Positions 1 to 12,554 of a DNA stretch of 64,000 nt are shown here, piece after piece (within the stretch, counting starts at the first letter, position 1; the number at the start of each line of letters is the position of its first letter). Origin of the DNA: Gymnorhina tibicen (Eukaryota; Chordata; Aves; Passeriformes; Artamidae); NCBI GenBank assembly GCA_013399875.1, contig VXAZ01008277.1, positions 219,897 through 283,896 on the forward strand, given 5' to 3'. The translations under genes were made by a program, and so were the position numbers. The notes under the pieces were generated by a model. It ran no database searches and was not told where the DNA came from. It saw only the letters and a program-made list of their open reading frames with translations.

Positions 1-440
1 TTCTCAGCCACTCACGCAAACAACCCACCTTCCAGCGTTCCGGGAGGTAAAAGAGAACCACTCACACCTGGCGTTCAGGGCTGCAGTCATTTCCCTGGTA
101 CCATCTTCCCAAGAGAGCAGAAGGCCCTTACCAAGGTTAAGATAAACGAGTAACAAGTTGCTCTTTTACACAGGGCTCTCGTTAAGGCCAGGATGGCTGC
201 CACAGGCCTCTGCTTCCACAATGATCACTCGGGTTACTGAGAGCGCAGTGTGAGGATGACAGGAGCATGTGGAGGGTAACAGGCAGTTTTGTGAAAACAC
301 CAGCTCAGTGCTTAGCAACCGTGAGAAAAGCAAACGACAGATTAACAATTCTTAGGCAAGGAAGGGAGAATCACAGATTTACAAAGTTTTTCCATGTTAT
401 AAACCCACCTTGTGTCTACATTTTCATGCCTTGTTCTCAG
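1..440. other. Left edge, no gene recognised
   Basis: Unique-looking sequence of ordinary composition, with no domain, repeat or RNA gene recognised. Confidence 0.4.
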
Positions 441-574
441 TCTCCAGCCCGTAAAAGGTCCCGTGGTGGGGACGGTGGTGAGGGACAGCATCCACACCAG
501 GAATATTTATGTACACCAGGTCTCTCCAGATCCATACAGGTCACAGGAGGCACAGCTCGTCAAAAGTCTCAGTG
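441..574 (+). other. Exon-like open segment, unassigned
   Basis: The 134-bp segment is bounded by TTGTTCTCAG and CAGTG|GTAGGT. One frame reads PVKGPVVGTVVRDSIHTRNI, then YVHQVSPDPYRSQEAQLV. Composition looks like folded protein, but I recognise no family and found no partner exon with matching phase. It may be chance. Confidence 0.22.
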
Positions 575-3500
575 GTAGGTTAGAAGCACATGAAGGAAGA
601 TGGTTCATCACCAAGCAGGGGGATATGATGCAATTGAGCTGCGGATGCTAAAATTTCCCACAGGTCTCAAAAGTGACTGGATGAACTCATTGAAGAAGAA
701 TTGTTTGAGGCTGTTAAATCCCCAAACTACACATCTATCTCAGGAAATGTCTAAACTGAAAATCCTTGGAGGTTGGAAGGGTATTCTGTGAAAATATCGC
801 TGCTGGTGGCTGGCTGGACTTGAGCAAAAGTTACTCATCATTTCTCAGAACAAAACAACTAGAAAGCATTCAATAAATGGAGTGGGAAATGAGAATAACG
901 TAATGTACGACTGGATTATCTTTGCTCCTTGTTGAAGTTTTTCTGTAAGCACCTGTAAGTGGCACAGGGAACTGGGCTGGGGGATAGATTAACTTAGTCT
1001 GGCTGATCCCATGATTTTATCAGTGCATCTGTTGATTTTCATCATTTCTCAGGGACATCTTTTCAAATCATCTAGTGAAAGTTTCAAGCTCAAAACCAAG
1101 ACAATCTAGTTTGGGTTTGATACTGAATCTGGGAAATATGTGCCGGTTTGGAGAATGGAAAATGCTGTGATGCGTGGAGCTTCACAGATAATTCTGAAAC
1201 GCACCTGAAAGCAAACCCACGCCAGTGGATTGGTTGTGATTCCCAGAAAGAAGAGCCAAACCCAGCACCACTCATGACGTGGGGAGTGTTTGTGGGTCTG
1301 TTCCCTTCCACAGTGGTTGGCGGGAGGGAGGCATTCTTGCAGGTGCAGTGAAAGAGCATCACCTACAAGGGGCATGAGCCAACACCTCTCACCTGCACAC
1401 AGGGACAGGGAGTCACTGAGGTCACCCAGCAGCCTCAGACACTGATGTTCTGAGGGCAATGGCATGGAACAGCTGATACGCATTGCCCACATTGTATCAC
1501 TTTAGCATAATTCACTCATTAATGTCACAGCAATTGGCAATGTAAATAGGAGCAGGCAGGGGTCAGCAGCCATTCTCCCTGCAAGCTGAAAGGAAATGTT
1601 CCCCCTTTAGTTTTCTGGCAGCTTCTTAGAGCAGATCGAGAGCTCTGGGTTTCACCTCATGTGTCAAGGATTATTATTTGGGACACACGAGATATGAAAA
1701 AGAAATCCATGGTTCTCATTTGCTACTATGGGAACAACGATCAAAACTTTGAAAACCAGGCAATGCAGGCAAAGGGCTGCAAGGTTATTTCTGACACAAA
1801 TAGCTAAGGAGATAAATACAAATGAGAAATGCCTGAAATAGGAGACACAGGAGTCCTAGGAAATAATAAGTGAGCCTAAGACCTCATGTGGGAGGAAAAG
1901 GTCATTTCAGAGACGTTTTGCCCTAGTGCTTTCAAAAGTGGGCAGCGAAAAGATGCTGCCTGAACTGCTGCCCCCAGCTGATGGTGAGGACTGGAAAGGC
2001 TCAGAGGGATGTACAGTGTGACAGGATCTGTAAAAGAATTGAGGTTAGAAAGTGACCTGGGCTGGCTCAGCTGAGCTGGTAGCAAAAATTCCCTACAGAG
2101 CTGGCAGAGTGGTGTCAAGATTGTTGCTGTTTTTAGCAAGTTTCAGTTACTGCTCTTTTCATTGATGACTGTGAGGGGAGGAAATATTGGCCAGGAAGTG
2201 TTTCTTCTGCACCAATTAAATGTGGTTAAAAACAGAGTGAGAAATATTAAGCTCCAAAGTTAGAAAGAGTTGATATATGAGGATTAGTGGGAGAGCTACT
2301 TCAGGGGACAGCTGTGTCTCTATACAGTTCAATTCTTCAAGGGATTTAACAAAATAATGGTAGAAAAATGTAGAAAGTAGAAAGAAAAGAAGTAGAAATT
2401 TCAACAGGAAAAAAAAAAGGCTAGCTATGAAATTCCTTTGAAATCTTCCCTTTAAAGATTTTAAAGAGACTGGGCATACAAAGTGGATTGTAAAGTTCTG
2501 GCAAGAACCAGAAAAGAAAAAAAAATTCTCTCAAGACGGGGAAACCTTAACAAGAACATCTTATTTTACTGGTTTTTTATAAAAACAGGTGCAGGTGAGA
2601 GCTTTGCAGAAGCCGGAGCTCAGGCCTAGAGGAGCACGATGGAGGTTTCCAGCTGGGATGAAGGATGCCATGGCAGAGGGAATGGTGCCTGAGGCTGCCC
2701 TTGCTGTGTCCTGCTTACCTGGGGTAACCCCACAAAAAAGGATGCAACCACTCACGGATCTACGGCTGAGGTGCAAGAGCTGGATCGAATGCACCCAGCA
2801 GGATTAAAGTACAGCTGTTAGAGCTGGCTGGGATCTCTCCAACATAAAGTTTTGTCAGGATGAGTAGGTTGAAGCAGAAACTTGACGCCTGCAAGGATTG
2901 CATTGGCAAAGCAGCGCTGTGACAGCTCTTCCTGACCTGAAGGTGCTCTGGGATGGGGCAGACAGCAAGCAAGAGCAGTCCCTGTCACCACAACAAAAAG
3001 TCATTTGCAACAGTTCCTGGAAGGGAAAATCCATCTGGGCTTTTAAAAACACCAAAAAATATTACACCCGGTTCATGAATTCCCTGAGTCTGGAATATCC
3101 AGCAGCTGGGAGAACACTTGAAGCGGACACTTGCCCTCTTGTTGTGTCCAGGTGTGTCCAGGGCCCAAGGCAGCACAGCTTTGCCCTTCCACACTTGCCA
3201 AGGAGGTGGCACTGGCTCCATCTTCCCCACTTTCCTCTGAAGTCCTATCTCAGATCTGCAAGGCAAAGTGAGAGCTGAAGCCAGAAAAACCCTCTGATAG
3301 TGAGAACATAAAGCCAGTTTGGTGCAAATAGCAAAGCAATCAAATTTTGATGATGAAAGCTTTAGTTCACATTTTCTGTGTATGTCACACAGACAGCACA
3401 GTAGCCCAAGAGGGCTCTCACGATGGATCACTGGTTTAAATCTGTCATTTGTAGCACAATAAAGTGAATTGTCAAACATATTTCTGTCCACAGTACCAAA

Positions 3501-6500
3501 ACAGCAATTAATCCATGCCCATAAATACAGGGGGGGAAATGCTAATACTGCAGTAAATCAAGCAGCTTCCCTCTCTAACATATTTTGCTTTTCATAAATG
3601 AGACCTGAATTCTCAATGTCTCTCCGCTAATGGGAAAATTCTTAAAACCTAATTAAAAACTCTCTATTCAATGGGCTGTGGAGAATTTATAGCAGTGAAA
3701 CTGCCTGTGTCAGACAGATATGCTGCTGATAGTCCTGTGGGAGCTAATGATGAAGGGACTGCAAATAGGAACGGAGAGGAAAAGGAAGCAGAAGAGAAAA
3801 AAGAATCGGGCAGCAGGCTGGGCATTGTTTCAGATAGCTGTGGTGGTGTGCGGGGAGGCTGGGGAAGGGACAGGGCTGGGGACATGCTAGTGTCAGCCCT
3901 AAAAAAGTGCTGGTGAGATCCAGTGACTGTGGTAAAAGCCACTGGGACTTCTGGAAGGGCAACAGGAACAGCATCTGTGAGGAGAAACATGTGCTGAGAG
4001 CAGGCTTTGCCACTGATGAACTTGATCCAAACCTGATGGATTCAGGGGGAGTTCACAGCACTTCTCATTTCACCAGCCACGGAACAAACACTGCTTTTCT
4101 CCCAAAGTAAAACCAGTTTGCCCAAAGCAGGAACAGGCTCTTGCCCAGCATTACAGGCATGTTCATGCCAGGCAGATAAATAAAGGAAAGCAGCCCAGCT
4201 CTCTCACCAGCCCTGCCCCCTGAAAATGCTTAATTGGTGGCAAATGTCCCCCTCCTGCACCTTTAGAGACCACTGTGTTAAATCCTGAGCTGGTCACCAG
4301 TGCAGAGCAGAGGCACACAGCACTTTGCAGCCAAGGGTCTCTCACTGGAGGTGTTCCAGAGCCATCTGTGTTGCAGTGTGCAAGCCCTGTGCTCTGGGAT
4401 GGCCCTGCTTGAGCAGGGAGGTGGGACCCAATGAGCCACTGTGGTCCCTCCCAGCCTGACCCATCCTGTGAAGGGCTTTGCAGTGGCAGCACCCATTGCT
4501 GATGGGAGGCCAGTGGGGTTTAATTGCTCATAAACCAAACTATGGGTTTCTGGTTGTTGGAACCCACTGTTCCTCTGTTCTGGGTTTTAGTACTAGCCTG
4601 GTTGGACTTTGTTTGGAGTGGTTCAAAACCTCTTTATTCACCTCCTCGATAACGAAAGAGAGGTTTGGAAATGTGGAGAACATGAGGCCCCTGTGAAAAA
4701 GGGGACTGATTCCTGAAGAAGCCAGGCACCCTTCCCTGCCTGCCAAATGTCCTCCTCATTAGGCAATAGGAGCAGCCACTTTCACCTAATGCCCATTTAA
4801 TTGTTTGCATTGAGAAGGGCCACCTGCAAGGGGAGAAGCTGAGAGGGGAATTATATGAGTCAGAACGAAGCCTTGGAAGTTGGGAGCCCCAGCCAGCTGC
4901 TCTCATTTGAAGGCTTCAGGATTGGGGCTTTTCCCCTCATTCTCTCCTCTAGCCTGGACTGGAAGTAAATCTCTGGCTCAGTCCTTTTGCCCCTTTAAGA
5001 TATGTTTACTTAGTGAAATTGTGTTAACAGAGTGAAAAAAGTCCTGCCAATAATTTAAGTTAAATTATTTGTTGCCACCTCTACCAGCCCTGCTGTTTGT
5101 GCTGGGATCTATTCAGAGTAACTATTATTTAGTAAATGCTTTGTTTGCAATTCCTAAGAGTAGTTTATACAAACTTTGATTAGACTGTTCCCTACCAGTT
5201 ATGGGAATGAACACACTGGTCAGGAATTTTCAGTCAGAGCTTTTCTTCCCATGCTGGAACCAAACTTGGCCATTGCAACTGCATGAGGTAACAAAATGAT
5301 CGCTACTGCAAGGCCTAATTTGGTGAATTTTTCAGTATTACGTTGGTCTCAGAGATTTGCAATGTTCAAAGCAAATGATCCCTAATCCTGGCCTTTGGGA
5401 AACACAGACCTGCAGATGGTGTGAAATGGTGAGATACCCTCAGCTGAAATGCTCCTGAAAAATAGCTCCCAAACAGATTTCAGGTGAGAGGACAGCTGGG
5501 AAGTTCTTTAAAGGGCAACCTTGGCAATGAGGCTTTCTCCCTTTTTGAAGAGGCCGATCCAGACATGGGAAGAAATTCATTTGCTTTAGATGTCTCCAGG
5601 GTCAAGGCTTCAGCCTGGCATGAACATTTGACTCCCATTCACATTCAGTGGGTCATCCTCGTGCCAACAGGACTTTCTGGGACTTTCCTGACCTCATTCA
5701 CTTCACCTTTCAACAGAAGGAAAGAAAAAAAGTTCACTTGTGTCCTTGGAGAGACCAATTCCTGTGCCATGGTGGCAGCACAATGGGTGAATGGGGACAG
5801 GACGAGGACAAATGGTTTTGTGTGCTCTATCTGTCATCTTTATGATCCTCTAGGATATAAAAAGATGATGTGAGTCATCTGTTTGGGGAGAAAATAAACC
5901 CTTAAATCTCTCTCTCTTCTTCTCTTTCTTTCCTCTTTTTAGTTGGTTAAATCAACGAGGCTTTGTGCATAAAGACATCTGTAAAGCAGATGTGCTTTAA
6001 GTCCTGTGCTTCACAAATTTTTGGGCCATTCCTGTCTTGAACTCCTCCCTCTCTCATGACGCAGCTCGAAGGAGGGTAAGACTTGGGAGAAAGAAATAAT
6101 TTTCTCTTAGCATGCTTTTACCTTTTTAGACATTTTTAAATTAAAAAACGATCACGCCATAGTGAATATTTGCTTTAACAGCTTCAGGTTCCTGCTTGCA
6201 CTGCAGGTTACCCCTCTGACTACAAGTCACCTGAAGCTCAGTGTGGGCCATTGATGGCTTCAGGTGGCTTGATGGGACTGTTCATGGTCACCAGGGGAAA
6301 CAGCCCAGCAGAAGCCCCGTCCTAATGTTCCTGCCTTGTTCCTGCTTGGGCTGGTGGATTTCAATCTCATTCCAGGAAAATGCAACAATAACCTCAGACT
6401 GAGGTGGCCAGTCCCCTTTTCACTTGCCTTCACACCCCAGGAGGAGTCAGGGCTGTCTTGAGCCCCTCCATTTGTGCTGGGTCAGTGCTTGCTCCTGAAG

Positions 6501-6770
6501 GAACAATGCTGGAATTCTTGGATCAGCCTCTGTCCCAGGTTTTGGGAGCCAGCCTTTTGCTCCAAGCTCTTGCCTATCTCATTTTCCTCACAGGACAGAG
6601 TCAGCAATCCCTCTTCTCAGGAAAGCAGCAGGATGAAAGCAGATTTCAGCAGGTTCTCTGCTTCACCCCCTTGCCATCCAGCTAAACGTAGAAGGTGTCT
6701 TTCCTCTCCGGTTCTCCATAACAAGCATCCTGGACCTAAAAGTTAGCAAAACTGGCTTTGAAATCACAAA
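575..6770. other. Intergenic, no gene recognised
   Basis: About 6.2 kb of single-copy-looking DNA. Short ORFs on both strands overlap each other and show no domain. An open stretch at 2589-2723 (after ATAAAAACAG, before GGG|GTAACC) has splice-like ends but fits no model. No RNA gene or clear repeat was seen. Confidence 0.5.
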
Positions 6771-6815
6771 TTAATTAGGTTGGAAAAGACCTCTGAGATC
6801 ATGGAGTCCAAAGAA
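6771..6815 (-). repeat. Short CR1 3'-end fragment
   Basis: AGGTTGGAAAAGACCTCTGA followed by GATCAT..GAGTCCA is the near-terminal signature of avian CR1 in reverse orientation. Only about 45 bp remain. Confidence 0.45.
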
Positions 6816-7861
6816 TTCTCTTCCACATGCTGTAGGGTGTGGTTAATTATTCAGAGTTGAAGTCATGGGTGTAAAACCCATCTGAAATTCAAGATCCCTG
6901 CAGGAGACGGGGAGGGATGAAGTCACAGCCTAGCAGCTTTTGCCCCACTTTCCCTGAAACCACGAGTGTCCAGGGATAAAGCAGCAGGAGTTCAGCTTTA
7001 ACTGGGCCACAGGGAGGGCAGAAGCTGCACCAGCCATGGCTGGACCCTGCCTGTCCCTGGATCTGGGGCCATCGCTGGCCTGAAGGAGCTGCACCTCTGG
7101 AGCCAGTCCTGAGGGCTGCATGAGAAGGGCTGATAATTGCAAACTCCATGTTTCCCTCCAGCTTTTCTCTTCTTCAGCAATATTGGGACAGGAAATATGA
7201 AGGGATTAATTACTGGAGATTGCGCTCTTTATTTTTTCTTTACAGATTGAGCATGTTTGGGTATGCCCAAGTCCCTGAGTGCTCTCCCTCAGGGCTCTGT
7301 TTGGTTGTCTGCACCCTTTGTCCCAGCTGCAATAGCCCATGGCATCTGCAGCACTCCTGGGAGCTGGGCAGCACCACACAGGACCTGTGGAATTTGCTTT
7401 GGGACACTGAATGCCCCTGTGTGAGCATCCCAGTCCATCCCTCAGCCTCTCGTCCCTGTCATGGTTCCTGTGCACAAGTGGTCTAATGCTGATTGTTTAA
7501 AAGATTCCTATAATCCAGGGGCTCTGAGGAGTCCCGTTTCCCCCTTCTCCTCACTCCCTCCACCAGCAGCTGAGCACATCCATGCCCGAGCTTGCTGCAG
7601 GAGAAAGGAATCAATTGTTTCTGGTTAATTTGTGTACTTAATGACCTCAAGATAGAGTTGTTTTCCTCTGGCTTGGGCCAGCACCAGGATTACCCTGAGC
7701 TCCTCCCAGCCCTTGTTCTTGCTCCCCAGCCGAGCTCAGAGGAGGAGATCTCTGCTATCAGCACACAGTGGCATTCCCAAGTGCCTCCTGCCGTGCCACA
7801 GCCCCGGAGGATCAGGCACCACACCACAGGCTGTCCCCTGGCAGGACCTGAAGACCGCATG

Positions 7862-7940
7862 TCACAGAATCATAGATTGGTTTGTGCTGGAAAAGATCTT
7901 AAAGACCATCCAGCTCCAACCCCCTGCCATGTCACAGAGT
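7862..7940 (-). repeat. CR1 LINE 3'-end fragment
   Basis: CACAGAATCATAGATTGGTT, then GCTGGAAAAGATCTTAAAGA and CCATCCAGCTCCAACCCC: the reverse-complement tail of a CR1 element. It decays after about 80 bp. Confidence 0.75.
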
Positions 7941-8243
7941 CCTGCTGTCAGCCTCTCCTTGGCCCCTCCATTCTTGTCAGAGCCACACCTGCCCTTGCTG
8001 CCACTGATGGGTAGCCAGCCACGCATCAAAAATAGCCATGAACTCAGGGCCGTGCTGCCTTCCACTATAAATAGGCCCAACACAGGTCAATCCTCTAAGC
8101 AAAGGGCTGCTTAGAGAAGTAGGTTATGGTCCTGGCCTGCTGTCAGAAGCAGAACATGTTAATCTTCACAGTTTATTGTGAAGCTGTTTATTGTGGGTTT
8201 TTTTCTACTCATACCAGTCCCTGGCCTCTCTCTGTGCCTGCAG

Positions 8244-8376
8244 CCGAAACGTTGCTATGCAGGCTGGTGTGCCCCTGAACATCACCCTGAGGAGCCTCCG
8301 AGGGGGTGACACTGCCTTTCCCTGTGGAAACACAGTGCTGGCAGCGCTGGAAGCTGGAAACATCAGCTATTCAAAG
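8244..8376 (+). other. Exon-like open segment, unassigned
   Basis: The 133-bp segment lies between TGTGCCTGCAG and TCAAAG|GTGTGA. It reads NVAMQAGVPLNITLRSLRGG, then NTVLAALEAGNISYSK. The beta-strand then VLxxLExA pattern is reminiscent of the C-terminal domain of cobalamin carriers, but this is a weak resemblance and no gene could be assembled. Confidence 0.22.
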
Positions 8377-8443
8377 GTGTGAGCACAGGGGACAACCTCA
8401 GTGTGGTATGAGAGTGATGCCGTGAGACTGCGGGCAGTGCCAT

Positions 8444-8519
8444 GGTCCATGTGGCGAGGGAAGGTCCATGTGACAAGGGATGGTCCATGTGACAAGGGAT
8501 GGTCCGTGTGACAAGCAAA
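8444..8519 (+). repeat. Minisatellite, 19-bp unit x 4
   Basis: Four head-to-tail copies of GGTCCATGTGACAAGGGAT; the two middle copies are identical and the outer two carry a few changes. Confidence 0.9.
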
Positions 8520-10700
8520 GGGCTCGAGCAGAACCCCTCAGCTCCAGTGGGGCAGCGATGATAGGTTTGGTCAGTGGGGTGGCTGCCCTTGGCCTGCTCC
8601 GAGGCAAAACCAGGCCTTTTCCCTCCGTCCCCTGGGAATGCTGTGCCACAGCCACCACACTGAGGATGCCCCAGGGGCCAGAGGTCCAGTCAGAAGGTCA
8701 GAGGCAGCACAGCTTGTCCCACCCTGGCTGGGCACAAACACCCCCAGCACAAATCCTTTTATCCTGTTTCACAGAGTATTGCCCAAACAACACCTGAGAG
8801 ACTCAGACTGACCCTGTGCCTCTCCTACTCCTCCTTTTCCAGGGCAGTTAAAGGCACCTCCACAAGGAACCTTTCTGAGCTATGTACAGCAAGGATTATA
8901 CATGCCACAGAATGATGAGGCCACAGAAACTGATTTAAATAAATCTTACACTATTAGTAGATTAACTGAACATTTAGAAAATCTCTTTTCCCTTCTGAAT
9001 ATTGGCTTATTTTTTGAGTTCATTTATCTTGGAGAATGAAAATTGATTCGATCTTTTGTAACACAGTCCTTGAGGTGTGTTCTCAACTTTATTTTCCTTT
9101 ATTTTTCCTGATGTCACATACACAACAGAGTGAGAGACACCCATACAAAACTTGAAAGCAGCAGCACAGCTTTACTCCCTGGTTCTCTGCTGGTAGAATG
9201 GGGCTGCTCCCTTTGAGCTGCTGAATGGTTTAAGTCCAAAATTAAATCAGCTTTTCACCAACTCAAGAAAGAAAGAAGGAAGCCGCAAAAATTCCTGATC
9301 TGATTCAGAAAAAATGTTATTTTTGAGCTGCTCAAAAAGCAACACTGCTGGGAAAGCAGATCTGTGGGTGACTGTGCTACCACAGCTAGGAGAAACACAA
9401 ATCATTGGTATCCCAGCCTTTACCCTCCTTCCTTTTCCCAGGAACAATGCTGAAATTGGCTTCATTTGTTGTGTCCATCATATCCATCATGATCCTGTAC
9501 TGCATTTTACCTCTGCCCATAACTTTACCTCTGCACATAACTTTACAGCTGTAAGCATAGTATTCACCTAATGTTTAGTATTTCTTGATAGAGAAGCAAG
9601 CTCCCTATGAAGTGTTATGTAGCAGCCCAGGCTAATTTCAGATGCTGGATTTTACAGTTTCTGGATGCTGATAGAGAAACTTCTGAGCTTTGTCTCTGGG
9701 TGGCTGCTGCTCCACAGCCAGGGAGGTGGTGAGGACTCAGGATAATGTCCATCTGCAGGCTTTGGGCAGGATGTGCATCCAAAGGAAACAGTCTCTTCTG
9801 AGGTTTTCATTTTACATTGGTTGTGTTTATCCAAACACACTGATTTATATTGTGGAGCTTTTTTACTGTTTTAATTTTTTTAGTCCCTTTTGATTAACGT
9901 GTTTTTAGCACATTTAAAGCAGGCAGGTGGCTGATCCTGGGCAAAGGGAAGTTCAACCATCCAGCTGGGCATTGTCATCAGCCTGGCTCTTATTTATCAC
10001 TGGGTGTGTGTTCTGCCAGTTGCTAAATAAGTTATCTTCAACACAGTGAATCACCAAATCAATGCTTTTATATGTGTGTGAAGCAATATTTTCTATTTAC
10101 TTAAATTATGCAGGTGATGGGGAGCCTTCAAACGGTGCTCAGTCCAAGGGACAAAATGAACAGGGGTGCAAATGCTGGGGAAAAAAGGAAGAAATTGGGT
10201 TTTTTCTTTAGTGATGCAAATAGGTGCAGACCCAAATGAGACAGGAATTGCAGAGGGGCTTGTTATTATTCCTCCTTTCTTTTATCAGTGTTTGGTAGGT
10301 TTGGTACCTGTGCTTCCAGGCGAAAGGCAGAGCAGTGGTGCAGTCCCTCCACTCCAGGCTCTCCCTGCCTTGCTGGATAATGTGCACAGGTTGTAGCACT
10401 GGGGAAATTGGGATTATGGGTCTGGTGGAGCTGCACTCCTTCCTGCTGCAAAACCGTCGCTGGAAAAAAGCCCCATTCCTGTGTGTGCCTGTGGTTTCTG
10501 GTGCTTCCCAGGAACTTCCACAGGGCCAAAAGAGAGGTCAGTAAATGTTACACTCACTGCAGTGATTGCTATCCATAGGGACCGATAAAGGCTCAGTCAA
10601 CATTGCAGAGCTGGTGACGTCAGTGGGGTAAAAAAGGTGACACTGCTGCCTGCCAAGCTTTGGGGTGGAGGGGTTACCCCAGGCAGGCACCAGCTGGGTG
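8520..10700. other. Intergenic, no gene recognised
   Basis: Nothing convincing here apart from a short direct repeat at about 9521-9546 (two copies of ATAACTTTACCTCTGC-like sequence) and T-rich stretches. Confidence 0.45.
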
Positions 10701-10802
10701 CAGGCAGCCCTTGGGAGCAGGCAGCCTTTGGGAACAGGCAGCCTTTGGGAACGGGCAGCTTTTGGGAACGGGCAGCCTTTGGGAATGGACAGCTCTTGCA
10801 GG
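10701..10802 (+). repeat. Minisatellite, 17-bp unit x 6
   Basis: Six tandem copies of CAGGCAGCCTTTGGGAA with point changes. Because 17 is not a multiple of three, all three frames read through it, which explains the overlapping long ORFs on both strands here. Confidence 0.93.
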
Positions 10803-10908
10803 ACTGCAGGAGCCCTTCCTGGGGGAAGGACGCCCTGTGGGCTGGGAGCTCTCGCTGATAGCTCTGCTATCCCTGGGATGGCTCTGTGTCTGTCCCTGTT
10901 CTGCTGCA

Positions 10909-11090
10909 GTCCTCAAATTCAGTTGTGTGTGTGATTTGTGTGATTCTCATGAGCGACAAATCCCCCATGCCATGCACATCCCCGTGAGGACGAGTGTCAC
11001 AGTGACATCCCTGGTGTCTCACAAAGGGATGCTGGCAGCACTCAAGAGGGCTGTCAGGAACAGCAGTCACCACTCTCCTCTCCAGCAAAT
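10909..11090 (+). other. Open segment after a splice-acceptor-like site, unassigned
   Basis: After TCTGCTGCAG the sequence stays open and reads HIPVRTSVTVTSLVSHKGML, then AALKRAVRNSSHHSP, with a hydrophobic pattern like the 8244-8376 segment. There is no good donor. It may be a decayed exon or chance. Confidence 0.15.
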
Positions 11091-12018
11091 CCATATCTCA
11101 GGCAGGGACCAGGATTTTCGGGTCCCAGAGTCAGTATTTTCAATGGGAAGGGGATAAATTAATCACCTGAAGCAGCATTTCTGAATTTCCAGTCCCAATC
11201 TGTCGGTGACCAGAGCTCTTGCTGGCCAGCACAGTAGCTGCCAAAAATGAAAATAATTTTATAAATATGAACACATGTCCGTGCATACAGGTGGGCGAAT
11301 GGGAAAAGGGAAGTCACATAAATAAAGAAGCATCTCTACTTGTAAATAAAAAATCCTTTGGCTGCATGTGAGGTGTGCTCTGCCTCTGCAGCTGCTCACC
11401 TGGGCTTGAGTTTCTCTGTGGAGCCCAGTCTCCACCAAAAACACCCTTCTGGGTGCTCCTGGACTGTGGAAGGGGGGAGCAGAAGGTCCTGGATATAAAC
11501 CACGAGCATAAAGCTCTTTAACTTTTCCAAGGCGTTTTTTCCTTTTTTTGGTTTGCTGGCTTATGTATATTTTCAAGCCTATCTGCACTTTGAGGCTTCA
11601 TTCCTTTCTCTGCTTTACTCCTTTCTCTGCAAGCACCCAGGAGGCTCAGTTCCACAAGGCTGAAGGATGAGGTGGCCAGTGGGGCTGTGGTTCCCTCAGG
11701 AAGGAGCAGTGCTTGGTGCCCGGACATCACTGGAGCAGGGGACCAGGATCTGCTGCGAGTGGCACCTGTGCAGGGACAGCAGGAGAGGTGCAGGGATGCT
11801 CAAGGACTGACTGGGACTGTGACAGGGGCACAGGGGCAGCATGACAAGAGGCTCACCAGAGGAGTGAGGATTTGAGGAGGAGGAGGAGTGGGTGCTGCCT
11901 TTGGAAGGGAATGAAGGCTTGAAGGTATCCTTTGCCTGTGGGGTTCTGCCTGCTTCTTGGAAGCAGGGAGCATATCTGCCCTCCTCCCTCTTGGCTCCCC
12001 AGTCCCCCAGTCACTTCA

Positions 12019-12554
12019 TGCCCTGGTTTTGGCTGGGATAGAGTTAATTTTCTTCTCAGGAGCTGGTACAGCGCTGTGTTTTGGATTTCGCAGGAGAATA
12101 ATGTTGATAACACACGGATGTTTTGGTTGTTGCTAAGTAGTGCTCACCTTAAGCCAAGGACTTCTCAGTCTCCCATGCTCTGCCAGGGAGGAGCTGCACG
12201 AGAAGCCATGAGGGACAGGACAGGTGATCCGAATGAGCCAAAGGGATATTCCATACCCTGGAACATCGTGCTCAGTGTATAAACTGGGGGCATTTGTCTG
12301 TGAGGGGCTGGGGGCCGGGCTGGGCGTCGGTAAGTGAGTGGTGAGCATTGGCCATCACTTGTTTCTCTTGGGTTTTATTTCTCTCCCTCTCTCCTTTTCA
12401 CTGATGTTGTTGTTGTTATTAATATTATTATTTTCAGTTATTGAACCGTTCTTATCTCGACCCGCAAGGTTCACCTTTTCTTTTTGATTCTCCTCCACAC
12501 TGTAGCAGGGAGGGGAATGAGGCAGCTGCGTGAGACTGGAGCTAAACCTCAACA
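12019..12554 (+). mobile_element. Solo LTR, avian ERVL type
   Basis: Begins TGCCCTGGTTTTGGCTGGGA, followed by the characteristic AGAGTTAATTTTCTTCTCAG and TGTTGCTAAGTAGTG blocks. It contains a TATAAA-like box (CAGTGTATAAACTGG, around 12277) and ends GAGCTAAACCTCAACA. No internal retroviral sequence or clear target-site duplication was seen, so it is a solo, aged LTR. A 231-codon antisense ORF across its 3' part and flank is a shadow. Confidence 0.8.

Noticed and set aside
2985..3491. 168-codon minus-strand ORF with many cysteines
   Set aside because: Cysteine spacing fits no family I know (checked against the trefoil pattern, which needs a CC pair before F/W-D); no splice context.
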